Source of the DNA: an uncultured Lachnospiraceae bacterium
GTDB lineage: Bacteria > Bacillota > Clostridia > Lachnospirales > Lachnospiraceae
DNA length: 64,000 nt
Assembly: GCA_900539715.1 (NCBI GenBank)
Contig: UQDA01000005.1
Span: forward strand, 62,001-126,000
Reading direction: 5' to 3'
Shown: piece after piece, positions 61,037 through 64,000 of the stretch
Layout of the letters: each line of letters begins with the position of its first letter
Numbering within the stretch: position 1 is the first letter of the stretch
Notes under the pieces: generated by a model
Seen by the model: only the letters and a program-made list of their open reading frames with translations
Database searches by the model: none
Told to the model about the DNA's origin: nothing
Translations under genes and position numbers: made by a program

Positions 61037-61073
61037 GACGGCTGATTTATGCTGCCTCGGAATGGAGGCTGTT

Positions 61074-61775
61074 ATGAGCTTTGTGGAATTTCGTAATGTA
61101 AAAAAGGTGTATCATATGGGAGAGGTGGAGATACAGGCCCTTCGGGGAGTGGATTTCCAGATAGAAAAGGGCGAGTTCTGCGTGGTGGTAGGCGCTTCGG
61201 GCGCAGGAAAGACTACCATTCTGAATATCCTTGGCGGGATGGATACGCTGTCAGAGGGGAGGGTGTTTCTGGACGGGAAGGAGATATCGTCTTATAACAA
61301 AAAGAAGCTGACGGAATATCGCCGCTATGACATTGGTTTCGTATTTCAGTTTTATAATCTGGTCGGGAATCTGACCGCGTTGGAAAATGTGGAGCTGGCA
61401 TCGCAGATTTGCAGGGAGCCTCTGGATGCGGCGGAGGTTCTGGAAAAAGTCGGGCTTTCCGAGCGTGCGGGCAATTTCCCGGCGCAGCTTTCCGGCGGAG
61501 AGCAGCAGCGCGTGGCAATTGCCCGGGCTCTTGCCAAAAATCCCAAGCTGCTTTTGTGCGACGAGCCCACAGGAGCGCTGGATTACAATACGGGTAAGGC
61601 GGTATTGAAGCTTTTGCAGGATACATGCCGAAACAGTGGGGTGACTGTTGTGGTGATAACGCATAATCAGGCAATCACGGCGATGGCAGACCGTATCATT
61701 ACGGTAAAGAACGGTCTGATAACTGATATGCGGATGAACGGCCATATTGTGCCGGTTGAGCAGATAGAATGGTAG
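61074..61775 (+). CDS. ABC transporter ATP-binding protein, MacB/LolD type
   Basis: 233-residue ATPase. Walker A GASGAGKTT (about 40-48), signature LSGGEQQRVAIARAL, Walker B KLLLCDEPTGALD and the switch His in VVVITHN are all intact. The ATG at 61074 is preferred, with GGAGG 5 nt upstream; an ATG at 61062 overlaps that Shine-Dalgarno. It pairs with the FtsX-like permease that follows. This type usually drives antimicrobial-peptide resistance or lipid/protein handling at the membrane rather than ordinary import. Confidence 0.93.
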   Translation: MSFVEFRNVKKVYHMGEVEIQALRGVDFQIEKGEFCVVVGASGAGKTTILNILGGMDTLSEGRVFLDGKEISSYNKKKLTEYRRYDIGFVFQFYNLVGNLTALENVELASQICREPLDAAEVLEKVGLSERAGNFPAQLSGGEQQRVAIARALAKNPKLLLCDEPTGALDYNTGKAVLKLLQDTCRNSGVTVVVITHNQAITAMADRIITVKNGLITDMRMNGHIVPVEQIEW

Positions 61776-61813
61776 GGGATTGGGAAGGATGTGGTTTAGG
61801 AGGCGGTTTGCGG

Positions 61814-64000
61814 ATGAAATCTTCTATGAAAAAAACTACTCACCGGGAGATACGGGCGAGCTTTGGGAGATATTTTGCGATACTGGCAATCGTGGCGCTG
61901 GGCGTGGGATTTTTTGTGGGATTGATGGTGACGACGCCGGCGATGGTAAAGACGGGCGGCGATTATATGAACAGGCTGGAGCTGTATGATATGCGGCTTG
62001 TATCGACGCTGGGATTTGAAAAGGACGCAGCAGAGCTGTTTGACGGAAAAGAAGGGATAGAAGCGGCAGAAGGAGCAGTATCGGCGGATTTTCTGGCGAC
62101 GGAGGAGGATGGCAGGGACCGGGTGCTGGCGGCGCAGACACTCCTTGAGACGCAGAATCAGATAGAGCTCGTATCGGGGCGCTTTCCTGAAGCTCCGGAT
62201 GAGGTTGTTGCGGATGCGAGTCTGTATCCCGAAAGCGCGGTAGGCAGTACGATAAAGGTTTCGGAGGAGAATCCGGAAACGACGGCAGAGCTGTTTGCCT
62301 TTAAAGAATATACGATTGTCGGAACAGCTCATGCGGTATATTATGTCAACTATGAACGCGGTGCGACGACGCTCGGGAACGGACGGGTAGGCGGCTTTGT
62401 ATATTTGCTGCCGGAGGGATTTGACACCGATTACGATACGGAAGTGTTTCTGCGCTTAGAGGATGACTATGAAATTTACAGCGATGAATACGAGGCGGCT
62501 GTAAAAGAGCTGAAAGCATGGGCAGAGCCGCTGGCGCAGCAGGCCGCGGCAGTGCGCCATGACAGAATCATTGCGGATGCGCAGGAGGAGATAGACGACG
62601 CGAAAAAGACGCTGCGGGAAGAAACTGCGTCTGCAAAGGTGGAGCTTTCGGAGGCAGAGCGGGAGCTTGCGGACGGACAGGCAGAGATAGAGAACGGAAA
62701 AGAGCAGCTTTCGGACGGCAGACGGAAGATAGCGGCTGCAAAGACAGAGCTTTCTTCCAGACAGGCGGAGCTGGACAGAAGCCGTCAGGAGCTTGCAGAC
62801 GGACGCGCAGAGCTGGAAGCAGGGCTTTTGCAGATCGAACAGGGAAAAGCGCAGCTGAACGCGGCGCTCGCAGCATTGCAAGGCAGCCCGGTTCAGGGCA
62901 GCCCAGTTCAGGGCACGGCAGCGCAGGCAGCAGGCAGTGCAGATATGCCGGGGGCAGGTCAGGAGCAGCTTGCCGGGCTGCAGGCACAGCTTGCGGCGTT
63001 GGAGGCACAGGAAGCGGAGCTTTTGCAGAAGCGGGCAGAGCTGGAAGCAGGAGAGGCGCAGCTGGAAGCGGGACAGGTACAGCTGACCGCAGCACGGCGG
63101 ACGATTTCGGCGCAGGAAAACAAACTTACGGAACAGGAACAGAAGCTTGCGGATGCGCGGAAGGAGCTTTCGGACGGCAGACAGGAATATGAGGACGGCA
63201 GGCGTACGCTTGCGGAAGAGACGGCGGACGCGCAGCAGAAGATATCCGATGCGGAAAAAGAGCTCGCAGATGTGGAAGAACCGGACGTTTATGCGCTGGG
63301 CAGGGATACGAATATGGGTTATGCCTGTTATGAAAATGATTCGGCCATTGTGGCGGGCATTGCCAAGGTATTTCCGTTTTTCTTCTTTCTGGTAGCGGCG
63401 CTGGTATGTATTACGACAATGAGCCGGATGGTGGAGGAGCAGCGTACCCAGATAGGCGTTTTGAAGGCGTTGGGATATTCTGAAGCGCGGATAATGGGAA
63501 AATATCTGTACTATGCGGGAAGCGCGGGCGTGATTGGATCAGTGCTCGGTTTTGTCATCGGTTCGACGGTATTTCCGACGGTCATCTGGTCGGCATACCG
63601 GATCCTGTATAATCTGGGAGACTATAATCTGTATCTGGACTGGCGGCTGGCGGCAATCTCGATGGCGGCGGCAATGCTGTGTTCCATGGGAGCCACATGG
63701 CTGACGTGCCGGTATGAGCTTTCCAGTACGGCGGCGGAGCTGATACGTCCGAAGTCGCCAAAGAGCGGGAAGCGCATCGTGCTGGAACGGATTCCGCTTT
63801 TGTGGAACAGGCTCTCTTTTCTGGCAAAGGTGTCCGTGCGGAATGTATTCCGTTATAAGCAGCGGTTTTTCATGATGGTCGTCGGGATAGGAGGCTGTAC
63901 GGCGCTTCTCGTGACCGGGTTCGGCGTAAAGGACACCATCGCGGACGTGGCGGATATGCAATATGGAGAAGTACAGCTCTATGACATGAGCGTGACATTA
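61814..64000 (+). CDS. FtsX-like ABC transporter permease with long coiled coil, 5' part
   Basis: At least 729 codons; the frame is still open at the right edge. After an N-terminal helix (FAILAIVALGVGFFVGLMV, about 18-36) comes an extracytoplasmic domain, then about 200 residues of coiled coil (from about 255) rich in AELE, ADGQAEIENG and AEKELAD-like units, with a Gln/Gly/Pro-rich interruption (GSPVQGSPVQG). The FtsX domain follows (MSRMVEEQRTQIGVLKALGYSEARIM and several helices). The ATG lies 10 nt after AGGAGG. Long coiled-coil MacB-like permeases are common in Firmicutes; the substrate is unknown. Confidence 0.9.
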   Translation, partial: MKSSMKKTTHREIRASFGRYFAILAIVALGVGFFVGLMVTTPAMVKTGGDYMNRLELYDMRLVSTLGFEKDAAELFDGKEGIEAAEGAVSADFLATEEDGRDRVLAAQTLLETQNQIELVSGRFPEAPDEVVADASLYPESAVGSTIKVSEENPETTAELFAFKEYTIVGTAHAVYYVNYERGATTLGNGRVGGFVYLLPEGFDTDYDTEVFLRLEDDYEIYSDEYEAAVKELKAWAEPLAQQAAAVRHDRIIADAQEEIDDAKKTLREETASAKVELSEAERELADGQAEIENGKEQLSDGRRKIAAAKTELSSRQAELDRSRQELADGRAELEAGLLQIEQGKAQLNAALAALQGSPVQGSPVQGTAAQAAGSADMPGAGQEQLAGLQAQLAALEAQEAELLQKRAELEAGEAQLEAGQVQLTAARRTISAQENKLTEQEQKLADARKELSDGRQEYEDGRRTLAEETADAQQKISDAEKELADVEEPDVYALGRDTNMGYACYENDSAIVAGIAKVFPFFFFLVAALVCITTMSRMVEEQRTQIGVLKALGYSEARIMGKYLYYAGSAGVIGSVLGFVIGSTVFPTVIWSAYRILYNLGDYNLYLDWRLAAISMAAAMLCSMGATWLTCRYELSSTAAELIRPKSPKSGKRIVLERIPLLWNRLSFLAKVSVRNVFRYKQRFFMMVVGIGGCTALLVTGFGVKDTIADVADMQYGEVQLYDMSVTL

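Overview
The window is chromosomal DNA from a low-to-mid GC Gram-positive anaerobe, most likely a spore-forming Clostridia of the Lachnospiraceae type. This is inferred from gene content and signals, not from a database match. The supporting items are purine-rich Shine-Dalgarno sites before almost every gene, a large (Alu-domain) SRP RNA, an S-box (SAM-I) riboswitch before metK, DapL-type lysine synthesis, a single-chain pyruvate:ferredoxin oxidoreductase, SpmA, YfhO and LrgAB-type membrane proteins. No phage, insertion sequence, plasmid or CRISPR array was seen; the window is core and housekeeping genes with small accessory islands.

Layout. 1-8.5 kb: 3' part of carB, dapL, uvrB, uvrA. 9-12 kb: a tail-anchored coiled-coil protein built of 11-residue repeats, a flavin reductase-like protein and a LysM/G5/M23 cell-wall peptidase. 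12.1-14.9 kb: a broken murA, a SAM riboswitch and metK. 15.2-18.5 kb: a three-gene module of secreted CotH-type kinase, VTC-domain protein and DUF4956 membrane protein. 18.6-25.3 kb: pth, mfd, an LrgA/LrgB pair and a MATE transporter. 25.3-33.8 kb: a membrane glycosyltransferase, YfhO, a secreted GH20 enzyme, an esterase and a lactonase. 33.8-37.9 kb: an acetyltransferase (minus), ackA, a cation/proton antiporter and a YgjP-type metallopeptidase.

38-46.4 kb is mostly minus strand: HAD phosphatase, DUF1667 protein, two FAD oxidoreductases resembling GlpA/GlpB, aldo/keto reductase, MarR regulator, FtsH, an XRE regulator and a small membrane protein. 46.7-52.3 kb: tRNA-Lys(CTT), a truncated ATPase remnant, a Gfo/Idh/MocA oxidoreductase, nifJ and the SRP RNA. 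52.5-58.7 kb: a frameshifted PflX-like radical SAM gene, a phospholipase D-family protein, spmA, a MalY/PatB aminotransferase and a catalase (minus). 58.8-64 kb: an NSS transporter (minus), a run of strong hairpins ending in a terminator, a membrane-anchored Mrr-like nuclease and an ABC transporter whose permease runs off the window.

The most notable observations are: (1) murA has lost about 10 nt at the catalytic-loop position, destroying both frame and active-site Cys; (2) a perfect 16-bp inverted repeat overlaps the catalase Shine-Dalgarno; (3) four consecutive hairpins at 60203-60394 look like an unannotated structured RNA or repeat element; (4) the CotH/VTC/DUF4956 module; (5) a small regulator/membrane pair whose promoter is covered by three copies of a GTGATA-type operator-like repeat. 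Energy metabolism here fits a fermenter: NifJ makes acetyl-CoA and reduced ferredoxin from pyruvate and AckA yields ATP from acetyl phosphate.
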